NCBI GenBank assembly: GCA_947089855.1
Contig: CAMUML010000044.1
Location: 1-34,548 of the forward strand
Reading direction: 5' to 3'
Source of the DNA: an uncultured Eubacterium sp.
GTDB lineage: Bacteria; Bacillota; Clostridia; Lachnospirales; Lachnospiraceae
DNA length: 34,548 nucleotides
Both the position numbers and the translations under genes were made by a program. The notes under the pieces are model-generated. The model did not search any database. It saw only the letters and a program-made list of their open reading frames with translations, and had not been told where the DNA came from. Positions within the stretch are counted from its first letter, which is position 1. Every line of letters starts with the position of its first letter. Of the stretch, positions 8,404 through 15,607 are shown piece after piece.

Positions 8404-8484
8404 ACGCTCCCATCCTTCCTGTCATATGTCATACTGGCTGCCCTCCTGTACCCATCCATGCAAGCTGGACGGCGGCACTTTAAT

Positions 8485-8659
8485 GTTACTATTCACAGCT
8501 AATTTTCTCTTGACAAACATTCTAAGTTATGAAGCTGTAAATAGTAACATTCGCAGGCTCATTTAAAGAATTTGCCTTGCAAATTGGAGCCTGCTCACTC
8601 CTGAATCAGCTTGGCAGCCACCTGGACAGCGGGGTGTCCAGGTGGCTGTGAATAGTAAC
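8485..8659 (-). mobile_element. MITE-like element, subfamily B, copy B1
   Basis: A 175-bp non-coding element whose minus strand matches the element at 14582-14757. Perfect inverted ends are GTTACTATTCACAGC and GCTGTGAATAGTAAC. The flanks are 8-bp direct repeats with one mismatch, ACTTTAAT (8477-8484) and ATTTTAAT (8660-8667). Hairpins include CAGCCACCTG/CAGGTGGCTG and a GCAGGCTC/GAGCCTGC arm pair, with the core TGATTCAGGAGTGAG between them. The right flank repeat covers the stop codon of the lepB gene at 8663, so the insertion was at the very end of that gene, inside an apparent operon. It has no coding capacity. Confidence 0.82.
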
Positions 8660-8662
8660 ATT

Positions 8663-9256
8663 TTAATGCAGCAGCCCGATCTTATCCCTTGGCGCTGTTA
8701 CAAACCAAACCCTTCCGATAATATATGACTCCTTCACGTTTCCTATATTGGCAAACCTGCTGTCCTCGCTGTTGCTGCGGTTATCCCCTAAAACAAAATA
8801 TTCATCTTCGCCCAGCGTGACCTGCTTTTGTGCCGTACCGGCATCTTCAATACTGGCAACTACAGTATCTGGGCCTTCTTCAAACGGCTCCCCGTTGACC
8901 AGCACTTCCCCATCTATAATCTGCACCGTATCCCCCGGCACGCCGACAATCCGTTTCATATAATAATGGGTATTGGTATTGCCATTTGGCAGAAACGCAA
9001 TCACATCCCCAGGCTTTGGCGATATAAATTTATACGAAAAACGGTCAATCAGCACCTCATCCCCGTCTTCCAGCTGCGGCGACATGGAAGGCCCGACCAC
9101 ATTGGAACGGACTCCGAAAAAAAAGGTAAAGACAGACGCTATCGCAATTGTAATTATAATTTCCGCCGTCCAGACAAGAATTTCCTGAAACAGCGGCAAG
9201 TTTACCTTCCGCTCCCGTTTTTTACCAAAATTAAGCCCTTTGACCCGTCTCCTCAT
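8663..9256 (-). CDS. lepB: Signal peptidase I (first of two)
   Basis: A 197-residue type I signal peptidase. A basic N-terminal tail (MRRRVKGLNFGKKRERK) precedes one membrane segment at about residues 27-48. Catalytic Ser57 is in GPSMSPQ and Lys101 in YYMKRIVGVPGDTV; GDNRSNSEDSR is the conserved C-terminal box. AGGAATGGGG precedes the ATG. Upstream is the rplS terminator, so it probably has its own promoter in the 9257-9335 gap, though none is clear by eye. Its stop codon lies within the duplicated target site of the mobile element at 8485-8659. Confidence 0.93.
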   Translation of the reverse strand: MRRRVKGLNFGKKRERKVNLPLFQEILVWTAEIIITIAIASVFTFFFGVRSNVVGPSMSPQLEDGDEVLIDRFSYKFISPKPGDVIAFLPNGNTNTHYYMKRIVGVPGDTVQIIDGEVLVNGEPFEEGPDTVVASIEDAGTAQKQVTLGEDEYFVLGDNRSNSEDSRFANIGNVKESYIIGRVWFVTAPRDKIGLLH

Positions 9257-9342
9257 AGCCCCATTCCTGAAATTATCATCAAACTATTGATATATCCTGA
9301 TTTCTTGCATTTTTCGGTTCTTCCGTTTCAGCATTTTGAAAA

Positions 9343-9368
9343 AAGAGACAATCTTGCAATTGTCTCTT
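9343..9368 (-). terminator. Rho-independent terminator after rplS
   Basis: On the minus strand, AAGAGACAAT and ATTGTCTCTT form a perfect 10-bp stem around a six-base loop, followed by a run of T. It ends the transcript just after the rplS stop codon. Confidence 0.85.
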
Positions 9369-9384
9369 CCTACGCAATGATAAA

Positions 9385-9738
9385 CTATTTTATTAATTCT
9401 TTTACTTTTGCACGTTTTCCTACGCGGTCCCTTAAGTAATTCAGCTTTGCACGCCTTACTTTACCGCGGCGGACTACTTCCACCTTTTCCACGTTCGGGG
9501 AATGCAGCGGCCATGTCTTTTCTACACCTACGCCGTTTGAAATCTTACGCACGGTAAATGTCTCACGGTTGTTATTGCCCTGCTTTTTCAACACAATCCC
9601 CTCAAATACCTGGACCCTTTCACGGTTCCCTTCTACAATCTTACCATATACCCGGACGGTATCGCCTACACGGAACTGCGGCGCATTTTCCTTCATCTGT
9701 GCCGACTCAATACTGTTCATAATTTCTTTCGCATTCAT
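9385..9738 (-). CDS. rplS: 50S ribosomal protein L19
   Basis: A 117-residue protein of normal length, located at the 30S-50S interface of the ribosome. Typical stretches are [32 protein letters not shown] and the basic C-terminal [20 protein letters not shown]. The start at 9738 is fixed by AGGAGG nine bases upstream; a longer reading frame upstream is leader sequence. It follows sfp after a 114-base gap and ends in the strong terminator at 9343-9368. Confidence 0.97.
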   Translation of the reverse strand: MNAKEIMNSIESAQMKENAPQFRVGDTVRVYGKIVEGNRERVQVFEGIVLKKQGNNNRETFTVRKISNGVGVEKTWPLHSPNVEKVEVVRRGKVRRAKLNYLRDRVGKRAKVKELIK

Positions 9739-9852
9739 GTTTTGTGACCTCCTATTTTTTGATGTTCTTAATACTGCCGTACCAGAGGACCATCGCCTTT
9801 TCTTCACAACACTTCTAACTTATCACAAGATGGAGGGCAATGCAAGTATTTT
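9739..9852 (-). promoter_or_regulatory. rplS leader region, possibly an L19 autoregulatory leader
   Basis: The 114 bases between sfp and rplS are not coding. On the minus strand a GATGGTCCTCTGG...AAGAACATC segment can close with GATG/CATC arms just before the ribosome site. Many Firmicutes have an L19 leader RNA here, and position and size fit, but I cannot confirm the consensus by eye. Confidence 0.3.
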
Positions 9853-10677
9853 TTACCGTAAATAATAACAACACACGTCTTCGGATAAATACGAAACCGC
9901 AGGTGCAAAACTGGCGGCGGTACTGCATACCGTAATACAGTATCCCTGGCCACTGTATTCTTTCAAATGCAGCCTGCCATTTAACAATAGCCCTGCCGCC
10001 CGCCGTACTTCCCCTGCCTGCCCATCGCCTGGCGCTTCCTGCCATTCCATTATTTTTTTTTCATCCGCAGTTACCTGCCCGCTGCTAATATCAAATGCAT
10101 CCATCGGCAGCGCCATGCCAACCCCAACGGCTTTCATTACGCTTTCCTTGCGTGTCCAATAACGGCAGAACAATGCTGCCTGCCCCTCTTGGTCCATAGC
10201 TTCCAGGCAGGCATACTCTGTGCTGGTAAAAAAACGCCTGGCAATGCCTGCCTGGCAGCCCCTCGGGCGCTCTATATCGCAGCCAACTACTATGCCTTGT
10301 ACTTCCTCCTGCCCCTGCCAGACGCTTACGATCACATAATCCCCTGCATGGGACAGGTTAAACGCCACCCCTTCTATATATGGTTTGCCAAACGGGTTAT
10401 ATTGGACCGGAAGCGCGTTGCTGCCAAATACGCCTGGCACACCTTCTGTGAAAGCGCCTGGTATCCCCTGTACGCACGCCATACGGATTCCATAATCTAA
10501 TAAAAGCCCTGCCCCCAGGCACTGCTTCCTAGCCTGCGGCTGCCGGTAACGGCGTATCTTTTCTGCCCGTTCTTTTGGAAGCCAATGGAAAGCATCCAGG
10601 CTGTCCAGCCTGCCGGATCCTCCAGGGTTTAAAGGATCCGGCAGCATACTGCTGTCCAGCAAATAAGTTGCAATCAT
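9853..10677 (-). CDS. 4'-phosphopantetheinyl transferase, Sfp family
   Basis: A 274-residue enzyme predicted to attach the phosphopantetheine arm of CoA to a serine of acyl- or peptidyl-carrier proteins. Motifs: VVGCDIERP (Mg-binding Asp and Glu) and FCRYWTRKESVMKAVG, the WxxKEA-type motif of Sfp proteins, preceded by FFTSTEYACLE. It is longer than Sfp (about 224 residues) because of an N-terminal insert with Gly-Pro-rich short repeats (GIPGAFTEGVPGVFG). It is translated from an ATGA overlap with trmD and so is part of the trmD operon, an unusual place. No carrier-protein synthase gene is in the window, so the target is unknown. Confidence 0.88.
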   Translation of the reverse strand: MIATYLLDSSMLPDPLNPGGSGRLDSLDAFHWLPKERAEKIRRYRQPQARKQCLGAGLLLDYGIRMACVQGIPGAFTEGVPGVFGSNALPVQYNPFGKPYIEGVAFNLSHAGDYVIVSVWQGQEEVQGIVVGCDIERPRGCQAGIARRFFTSTEYACLEAMDQEGQAALFCRYWTRKESVMKAVGVGMALPMDAFDISSGQVTADEKKIMEWQEAPGDGQAGEVRRAAGLLLNGRLHLKEYSGQGYCITVCSTAASFAPAVSYLSEDVCCYYLR

Positions 10678-11390
10678 AAATACATTTCCCGCTCCTTTTG
10701 TGTCAGTTCTGCGTCCGCCAGCAAATCCGGACGCCGCTCAATCGTACGGCGTATGGACTGCTCCCTGCGCCATGCATCTACTTTTGCATGGTCGCCGGAT
10801 AAAAGCACCGGTGGCACCCGCCTGCCATTCCATTCTTCCGGCCGGCTATATTGCGGATATTCCAGCAAGTTCCCCTCCAGTGATTCCGTATGGCCCGATT
10901 CTGCATTGGTCAGCACGCCCGGAACCATACGCGCAACTGCATCCGCCACTACGACCGCAGCAGGCTCGCCGCCAGTCAGTACATAGTCCCCGATGGAAAC
11001 ATAATCCGTTACAATTTCCTCCAGCACCCGTTCGTCAATGCCCTCATAATGCCCGCATAACAAGATCAGCTCCTGCTGCGTGGCAAATTCTTTGGCCATC
11101 GCCTGGCAAAAAACAGGCGCCTGCGGGGTCAGGTAGACTGTCCGTACACGGTATCCGGCTTTATCCACTACCGCTTTCCATGCATCGTAAACCGGCTGTG
11201 CCTGCATCACCATCCCTGCCCCGCCGCCATATGGGTAATCGTCCACTTTCTTATGCCGGTCCGTTGTATAATCACGGATATTGACTGCTTCAATGGTAAG
11301 GATGCCATTTTGGACCGCACGTCCGATAATGCTTGAATGAAGCCCCTGCAAAACCATTTCCGGAAATAATGTTAAAATATGAAAACGCAT
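10674..11390 (-). CDS. trmD: tRNA (guanine37-N1)-methyltransferase TrmD
   Basis: A 238-residue enzyme that methylates G37 next to the anticodon to prevent frameshifting. Family motifs are FHILTLFPEM at the start, DDYPYGGGAGMVMQAQP, LCGHYEGIDERV, and SIGDYVLTGGEPAA, the trefoil-knot SAM site. Length is normal. AAGGAAA precedes the ATG. It lies 21 bases after rimM and overlaps sfp by four bases. Confidence 0.96.
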   Translation of the reverse strand: MRFHILTLFPEMVLQGLHSSIIGRAVQNGILTIEAVNIRDYTTDRHKKVDDYPYGGGAGMVMQAQPVYDAWKAVVDKAGYRVRTVYLTPQAPVFCQAMAKEFATQQELILLCGHYEGIDERVLEEIVTDYVSIGDYVLTGGEPAAVVVADAVARMVPGVLTNAESGHTESLEGNLLEYPQYSRPEEWNGRRVPPVLLSGDHAKVDAWRREQSIRRTIERRPDLLADAELTQKEREMYL

Positions 11391-11411
11391 TGTCTTGTTT
11401 CCTTCCCTGTC

Positions 11412-11969
11412 CTACTGTCCGCCCGCCTGCTGCGGCTTCCCTGCGTTCATCTCCCGAAGGCCCGGCAGCAGGCAGACTTCCATCCTGCCCCCTGCAAGGT
11501 CAATTTCTTTGATGCAGTCGTGGATAGCCGGGATCAGCAGTTCCTTTCCGCTGTCTGGACGGACTACATATACATCATTGGCCCCGGTACGCATCACGTC
11601 CTGGATAACGCCAAGTACCTCTCCCTCCTGTGTTTCCACACGCAGCCCGATCAAATCTGCGATAAAATATTCGCCTTCCTCCAGGCTGACCGCATGCTCC
11701 CTTGTCACATACAGCTTCGCACCTTTGTATTGCAGCACATCGTTAATATCATCGATGCCCTTAAATTTCATAAATACCATCTGTTTGAAAAATTTCACCC
11801 TGGCGACTTCCAGCACCGCCTGCTGCTTTCCGGTATCAGCGACCACTTCCTTCAGATCCAAAAACCTGGACGGATCATCGGTCGTCGGATATACTTTCAC
11901 TTCGCCGCGCAGCCCATGCGAATTGGTAATGGCACCGACCTGCAATAACCCTTCCATCCTATCTCCCAT
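11412..11969 (-). CDS. rimM: 16S rRNA processing protein RimM
   Basis: A protein of about 185 residues that helps mature the 30S subunit head by binding S19. The N-terminal domain has LLQVGAITNSHGLRGEVKVYPTTDDP; the PRC-barrel-type C-terminal part has YFIADLIGLRVET and GANDVYVVRPDSGKELLIPAI. Two starts are possible: 11969, with AGGAG ten bases upstream, and 11957 (MEGLLQVG), with GGGAG five bases upstream, which also fits relatives. It comes after an internal terminator, so its promoter must lie close by or transcription must read through. Confidence 0.93.
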   Translation of the reverse strand: MGDRMEGLLQVGAITNSHGLRGEVKVYPTTDDPSRFLDLKEVVADTGKQQAVLEVARVKFFKQMVFMKFKGIDDINDVLQYKGAKLYVTREHAVSLEEGEYFIADLIGLRVETQEGEVLGVIQDVMRTGANDVYVVRPDSGKELLIPAIHDCIKEIDLAGGRMEVCLLPGLREMNAGKPQQAGGQ

Positions 11970-12029
11970 AACGCAACCACTCCTATCTGTCCCTTTCTTG
12001 CATTTCATGGCCTTTCCTTGGCCCGTAAC

Positions 12030-12070
12030 AAAAAAAGCATTGTAAAACAGGCACCTGTCTTACAATACTT
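12030..12070 (-). terminator. Terminator-like hairpin between khpA and rimM
   Basis: On the minus strand AAGTATTGTAAGACAGG pairs with CCTGTTTTACAATGCTT with few mismatches around a two-base loop, followed by TTTTT. The long stem and T-run predict termination after khpA and partial uncoupling of ylxM-ffh-rpsP-khpA from rimM-trmD-sfp-rplS. Confidence 0.75.
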
Positions 12071-12087
12071 TTATCTGTGGATATTTG

Positions 12088-12318
12088 CTACTGCACGATC
12101 TCCACAATCACTTTTTTGTCTGCTTTTGAGGCTGCCGCTTTCACAACGGCGCGGATCGCTTTTGCAATACGGCCCTGTTTGCCGATCACTTTGCCCATAT
12201 CCGGCTGTGCTACACGCAGTTCGATCACAATTGATTTATCATTCTCAGTTTCTGTTACAACGACTTCCTCCGGATTGTCAACCAGTGATTTTGCAATCAC
12301 TTCTACTAAATCCTTCAT
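12088..12318 (-). CDS. khpA: KH-domain RNA-binding protein KhpA (YlqC)
   Basis: A 76-residue single KH-domain protein. The GxxG loop is GKQG in DMGKVIGKQGRIAKAIR, and the C-terminal VVKAAASKADKKVIVEIV is typical. In other Firmicutes KhpA pairs with KhpB (Jag) and affects cell elongation and RNA handling. It lies 12 bases after rpsP, a very conserved arrangement, and is followed by a strong hairpin terminator. Confidence 0.93.
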   Translation of the reverse strand: MKDLVEVIAKSLVDNPEEVVVTETENDKSIVIELRVAQPDMGKVIGKQGRIAKAIRAVVKAAASKADKKVIVEIVQ

Positions 12319-12330
12319 AAATCCACCCCA

Positions 12331-12576
12331 CTATTTCTCGATTCCTGCCGCCTTAAAAATCTTAGCAACCGTATCCGTAGGCTGCGCGCCATAGGACAGC
12401 CATTTCCTAGCTGCTTCTTCATTTACATGGAATTCGCTTGGATCCTTCATCGGATTGTACGTACCGATCTCTTCAATGCTCTTGCCATCCCTGGATGTCC
12501 TGGCATCTGCAACTACGATTCTATAAAAAGGACATTTCTTCTTTCCAAGCCTTTTTAACCTGATTTTAACTGCCAT
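12331..12576 (-). CDS. rpsP: 30S ribosomal protein S16
   Basis: An 81-residue protein of normal length. The N-terminus [29 protein letters not shown] is diagnostic, followed by [16 protein letters not shown] stands eight bases before the ATG. It sits 105 bases after ffh with no clear terminator between them, so it is probably co-transcribed. Confidence 0.97.
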   Translation of the reverse strand: MAVKIRLKRLGKKKCPFYRIVVADARTSRDGKSIEEIGTYNPMKDPSEFHVNEEAARKWLSYGAQPTDTVAKIFKAAGIEK

Positions 12577-12681
12577 TGTCTTTTCCTCCTAATATTTTGC
12601 TTTATCTATTTTATTTTTTATCTATGCGAAAAGAAAACCTGCACTGTGCGGATACCAAGGGCCGATACCCCTGCCTTGCTG

Positions 12682-14049
12682 TTAAAACGGCAGCTTCAGC
12701 CTTCCTCCGAACAAGCCTGCGCCTGCACGTTTTCCTTTACCGCCCATCATACCTGACATCTGCTTCATCATTTTGCGCGTCTGCTCAAACTGTTTGACCA
12801 GCCGGTTGACCTCTGCAATGTCCACCCCGGCGCCATTTGCCACACGCCGCTTCCTGCTTGGGTTTAACAGCGACGGGTTGCTGCGTTCCTGCGGCGTCAT
12901 CGAATAGATAATGGCTTCAATGCGCGCCATCTTCTTTTCATCCATCGCATTTTCTATTTCTTCCATCTGCGCGCCGCCGATACCCGGCATCATCGAAAGC
13001 ACACTTGCTAAACCGCCCATTTTCTTCATCTGGTTCATAGACTCTAGATAGTCGTCAAAACCAAATTCCGCCTTTTTAAACTTCTGCTCCATCTCCCGGG
13101 CTTTTTCCTGGTCGATTTCGGCTTCCGCCTTTTCAATCAGGGTCAGTATATCGCCCATGCCAAGGATACGCGATGCCATCCGTTCCGGATAAAACTGCTC
13201 CAGATCCGAAAGTTTCTCGCCCATACCGACATATAAAATCGGTTTGCCCGTTACCGCCCTTATGGATAACGCCGCGCCGCCCCTCGTATCCCCGTCCAGT
13301 TTTGTCAAGACCACACCGTCAATGCCGATCTTTTCCTCAAAATTCGTAGCAACGTTTACAGCATCCTGGCCTGTCATCGCATCCACAACCAGGATCGTCT
13401 GCGCCACATCCACCTGGCTTTTAATCTCCGCCAGCTCCTCCATCATGGCCTCGTCTACATGCAGGCGCCCAGCGGTATCCAAGATAACGATATTGTAGCC
13501 ATTTTTCGATGCATGCTCCACTGCCGCTTTTGCAATGTTGACCGGCTTATTTTTATCGCCCATCGAAAATACTTCTACGCCCTGCTTCTCCCCATTGATC
13601 TGAAGCTGTTCGATCGCTGCCGGGCGGTAAATGTCACAAGCAGCCAGCAGCGGCTTTTTGCCTTTCTGTTTCAGCTTGCCCGCTATCTTAGCCGTTGTCG
13701 TCGTCTTGCCTGCCCCCTGCAGCCCGGCCATCATGATAACGGTAGGCTCCGCACCTGGGCGGAGCGCCAGCTCCGTCGTTTCCGAACCCATCATTTTGAC
13801 CATTTCATCGTTTACGATCTTAATTACCATCTGCCCAGGGTTTAAGCCATTCATTACATCAGAACCGATCGCCTGCTCCTGTACAGCTTTTGTAAAATTT
13901 TTTACCACTTTAAAATTGACATCCGCCTCTAAGAGCGCCAGCTTGACTTCCTTTAACGCCGATTTCACGTCATCTTCCGTCAAGCGGCCTTTGCTGCGCA
14001 GGTTTTTAAATACATTCTGCAGTTTTTCCGATAAGCTTTCAAATGCCAT
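12682..14049 (-). CDS. ffh: Signal recognition particle protein Ffh
   Basis: A 455-residue SRP54 GTPase that binds signal sequences on the ribosome and docks with FtsY. The N domain starts MAFESLSEKLQNVFKNLRSKG. The G domain has GLQGAGKTTTTAK (G1), DTAGRLHVDE (G3) and TKLDGDTRGGAALS (G4 region). The M domain has the RNA-binding SNPSLLNPSRKRRVANGAG and the Met-rich tail MMKQMSGMMGGKG. The start at 14049 is chosen from the family N-terminus and the AAAGGAG eight bases upstream; the open frame extends further but that part overlaps ylxM. It follows ylxM by 35 bases. Confidence 0.97.
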   Translation of the reverse strand: MAFESLSEKLQNVFKNLRSKGRLTEDDVKSALKEVKLALLEADVNFKVVKNFTKAVQEQAIGSDVMNGLNPGQMVIKIVNDEMVKMMGSETTELALRPGAEPTVIMMAGLQGAGKTTTTAKIAGKLKQKGKKPLLAACDIYRPAAIEQLQINGEKQGVEVFSMGDKNKPVNIAKAAVEHASKNGYNIVILDTAGRLHVDEAMMEELAEIKSQVDVAQTILVVDAMTGQDAVNVATNFEEKIGIDGVVLTKLDGDTRGGAALSIRAVTGKPILYVGMGEKLSDLEQFYPERMASRILGMGDILTLIEKAEAEIDQEKAREMEQKFKKAEFGFDDYLESMNQMKKMGGLASVLSMMPGIGGAQMEEIENAMDEKKMARIEAIIYSMTPQERSNPSLLNPSRKRRVANGAGVDIAEVNRLVKQFEQTRKMMKQMSGMMGGKGKRAGAGLFGGRLKLPF

Positions 14050-14084
14050 TGCTGCGGCTCCTTTCCAAAATAGTGTTCGACTTC

Positions 14085-14453
14085 CTATAATTGATCCAAA
14101 ATGGCACTGGACAATTCTGCAATCTGCTGCAGCACTTGCGGATATTGCACTGGTCCTACACCTTCCGGCTGGCTGTCGCCCGGTACACCGGTCAAAGCAT
14201 GGATCTGCGCCACACATTCTTTGATCGAGAGGAACTTTTGCAAAAGATGCAACTTCTCTTCGTAGCCTTCGAGCGTTTTGGTACAACGCCTGACGACATC
14301 ATGCACTGCCTGGCGGCTGATGCCTTCTTCTTGGGCGATCTCGCCTAGGGACAGGTCATGGAAAATGACGTCTTCATATATTTTCTGCTGGTGTGCATTC
14401 AGCAGCTCTCCATAAAAATCGTATAAATAAGCCTGCTCGACCTTTTGTTCCAT
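14085..14453 (-). CDS. ylxM: YlxM/p13-like helix-turn-helix protein (UPF0122)
   Basis: A 122-residue protein with a sigma-70 region-4-like helix-turn-helix: [33 protein letters not shown]. The N-terminus [16 protein letters not shown] is typical of YlxM. In streptococci the orthologue binds SRP RNA and modulates SRP activity, which agrees with its place before ffh. The start at 14453 has AGGTGA six bases upstream. It is the first gene of the unit from the promoter at 14523-14551. Confidence 0.93.
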   Translation of the reverse strand: MEQKVEQAYLYDFYGELLNAHQQKIYEDVIFHDLSLGEIAQEEGISRQAVHDVVRRCTKTLEGYEEKLHLLQKFLSIKECVAQIHALTGVPGDSQPEGVGPVQYPQVLQQIAELSSAILDQL

Positions 14454-14522
14454 ATAATCACCTGCTTTTGGGGAATGCCTGCAGTTTTTGGTTCGGGATT
14501 TGGGGTTTTGCAAGCTTTGTGT

Positions 14523-14551
14523 ATCTTAACATAGGGGAGGGAGTGTGTCAA
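14523..14551 (-). promoter_or_regulatory. Strong sigma-A promoter of the ylxM-ffh operon
   Basis: On the minus strand TTGACA (14551-14546), a 17-base spacer and TAAGAT (14528-14523). The near-consensus -35, ideal spacing and 70-base distance to the ylxM start support it as the main promoter of the translation operon. The element at 14582-14757 lies 30 bases upstream of the -35. Confidence 0.75.
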
Positions 14552-14581
14552 GTATTTTTTCTTTACAATAGATGCTTGACT

Positions 14582-14757
14582 GTTACTATTCACAGCCACC
14601 TGAGCACCCCGCTGTCCAGGTGGCTGCCAAGCTGATTCAGGAGTGAGCAGGCTCCAATTTGCAAGGCAAATTCTTTCCATGAGCCTGCGAATGTTACTAT
14701 TTACAGCCTCATAACTTGGAATATTTGTCAAGAGCAAATTGGCTGTGAATAGTAACG
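14582..14757 (+). mobile_element. MITE-like element, subfamily B, copy B2
   Basis: A 176-bp non-coding element with perfect inverted ends GTTACTATTCACAGCC / GGCTGTGAATAGTAAC, flanked by a perfect 8-bp direct repeat GCTTGACT at 14574-14581 and 14758-14765. It folds as three hairpins: CAGCCACCTG/CAGGTGGCTG; GCAGGCTC...GAGCCTGC with an inner ATTTGC/GCAAAT; and a right module GTTACTATTTACAGCC...GGCTGTGAATAGTAAC that is itself bounded by the same end motif. TGATTCAGGAGTGAG lies between hairpins one and two, as in subfamily A. It sits between the divergent ylxM and marR promoters. Confidence 0.87.
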
Positions 14758-14871
14758 CTTGACTACCTCCACGTGCTTTTATCCGGCTGGTTTTCTTTGG
14801 TGTTGCCTGGATTTCGGGATATGCCGTGGCAAAGTAGTAGGCTGGTAGTTAAAAAAAATTCCAATCCCTTA

Positions 14872-14923
14872 TTGACATATGTATGATTTCGTACTATAAT
14901 CCAGCAATGTACGATTTCATACA
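14872..14923 (+). promoter_or_regulatory. Consensus promoter with two palindromic operator boxes for the MarR-MATE unit
   Basis: TTGACA (14872-14877), 17 bases and TATAAT (14895-14900): a perfect sigma-A promoter. Two 15-bp boxes flank the -10: TGTATGATTTCGTAC (14880-14894, filling the spacer) and GTACGATTTCATACA (14909-14923, at the transcription start). Each box is a near-palindrome (GTAYGA-TT-TCRTAC) and the second is close to the inverted copy of the first. A regulator bound here would block the polymerase. The MarR protein encoded just downstream is the obvious candidate. Confidence 0.75.
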
Positions 14924-14980
14924 ACTATACTCACGAGCGAGAAAGTTTACCATATGATTCAAGGTAATGACGCCAAACTT

Positions 14981-15040
14981 TAGGAACTGTAAAGAAATCA
15001 TCTGATAAAGTTACGCCGGATTTTTCTTTACAATTCCTTA
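14981..15040 (+). promoter_or_regulatory. Leader hairpin upstream of marR
   Basis: TAGGAACTGTAAAGAAA (14981-14997) pairs with TTTCTTTACAATTCCTTA (15023-15040) to give a stem of about 17 bp with one G-T pair and a 25-base loop, inside the roughly 165-base leader of the marR message. No T-run follows, so it is not a plain terminator. It ends 22 bases before the AGGGAGGGG ribosome site. Confidence 0.5.
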
Positions 15041-15074
15041 GTGTTTGCCAGTAACAATACAGGGAGGGGATCCT

Positions 15075-15512
15075 ATGAAGCCAACGGTAACAAATGAAAT
15101 GAAACGCCTAAACTACCTAACTAGCGAAATCGACGCCGCCTACCATGAAGCTGCCTTAAAATTTGGCCTGACTGACAGCACGATGCAGGTCTTGTACGCG
15201 GCGGGCTCTAATGGCGGGAACTGCCTGATCCGTGATATTTGCAGGCTATCCGGCATCAGCCGGCAGACGGTCAACTCTGCGCTGCGCAAGCTGGAAGCGG
15301 ACGGCGCCATTTACCTGGAAGCCGACAGCGGGCGGCGCAAAAAGGTATTTCTGACGCAAAAAGGGCAGGAGATCGCCAAAAACAGCGTCCACCGCCTGTT
15401 CCAAATAGAAAACGACATTTTTGCATCCTGGCCCGAAGCAGACCAGGAGAAATACCTTGAGCTGACACAGCGGTTCCTGCTGTCTTTTAAGGATAAGGTC
15501 AAGCGCCTTTGA
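15075..15512 (+). CDS. MarR-family transcriptional regulator
   Basis: A 145-residue winged-helix regulator. The DNA-binding part is CLIRDICRLSGISRQTVNSALRKLEADGAIYLEADSGRRKKVFLTQKGQEI, with helix-turn-helix and wing, flanked by dimer-forming helices. The start at 15075 has GGGAGGGG five bases upstream; a GTG-type longer start is unlikely. It precedes a MATE transporter by 95 bases on the same strand, an arrangement like S. aureus mepR-mepA, so it probably represses its own promoter and the pump. The ligand is unknown. Confidence 0.88.
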   Translation: MKPTVTNEMKRLNYLTSEIDAAYHEAALKFGLTDSTMQVLYAAGSNGGNCLIRDICRLSGISRQTVNSALRKLEADGAIYLEADSGRRKKVFLTQKGQEIAKNSVHRLFQIENDIFASWPEADQEKYLELTQRFLLSFKDKVKRL

Positions 15513-15607
15513 CGGAGGCGGCATTTTCTTAAGGCATTTTGGAAAACGCGGTACCTGCCTGTGGCATCTGCTTTCTGTAAAACACAATGCAAGTAGGAGG
15601 TTGCACT

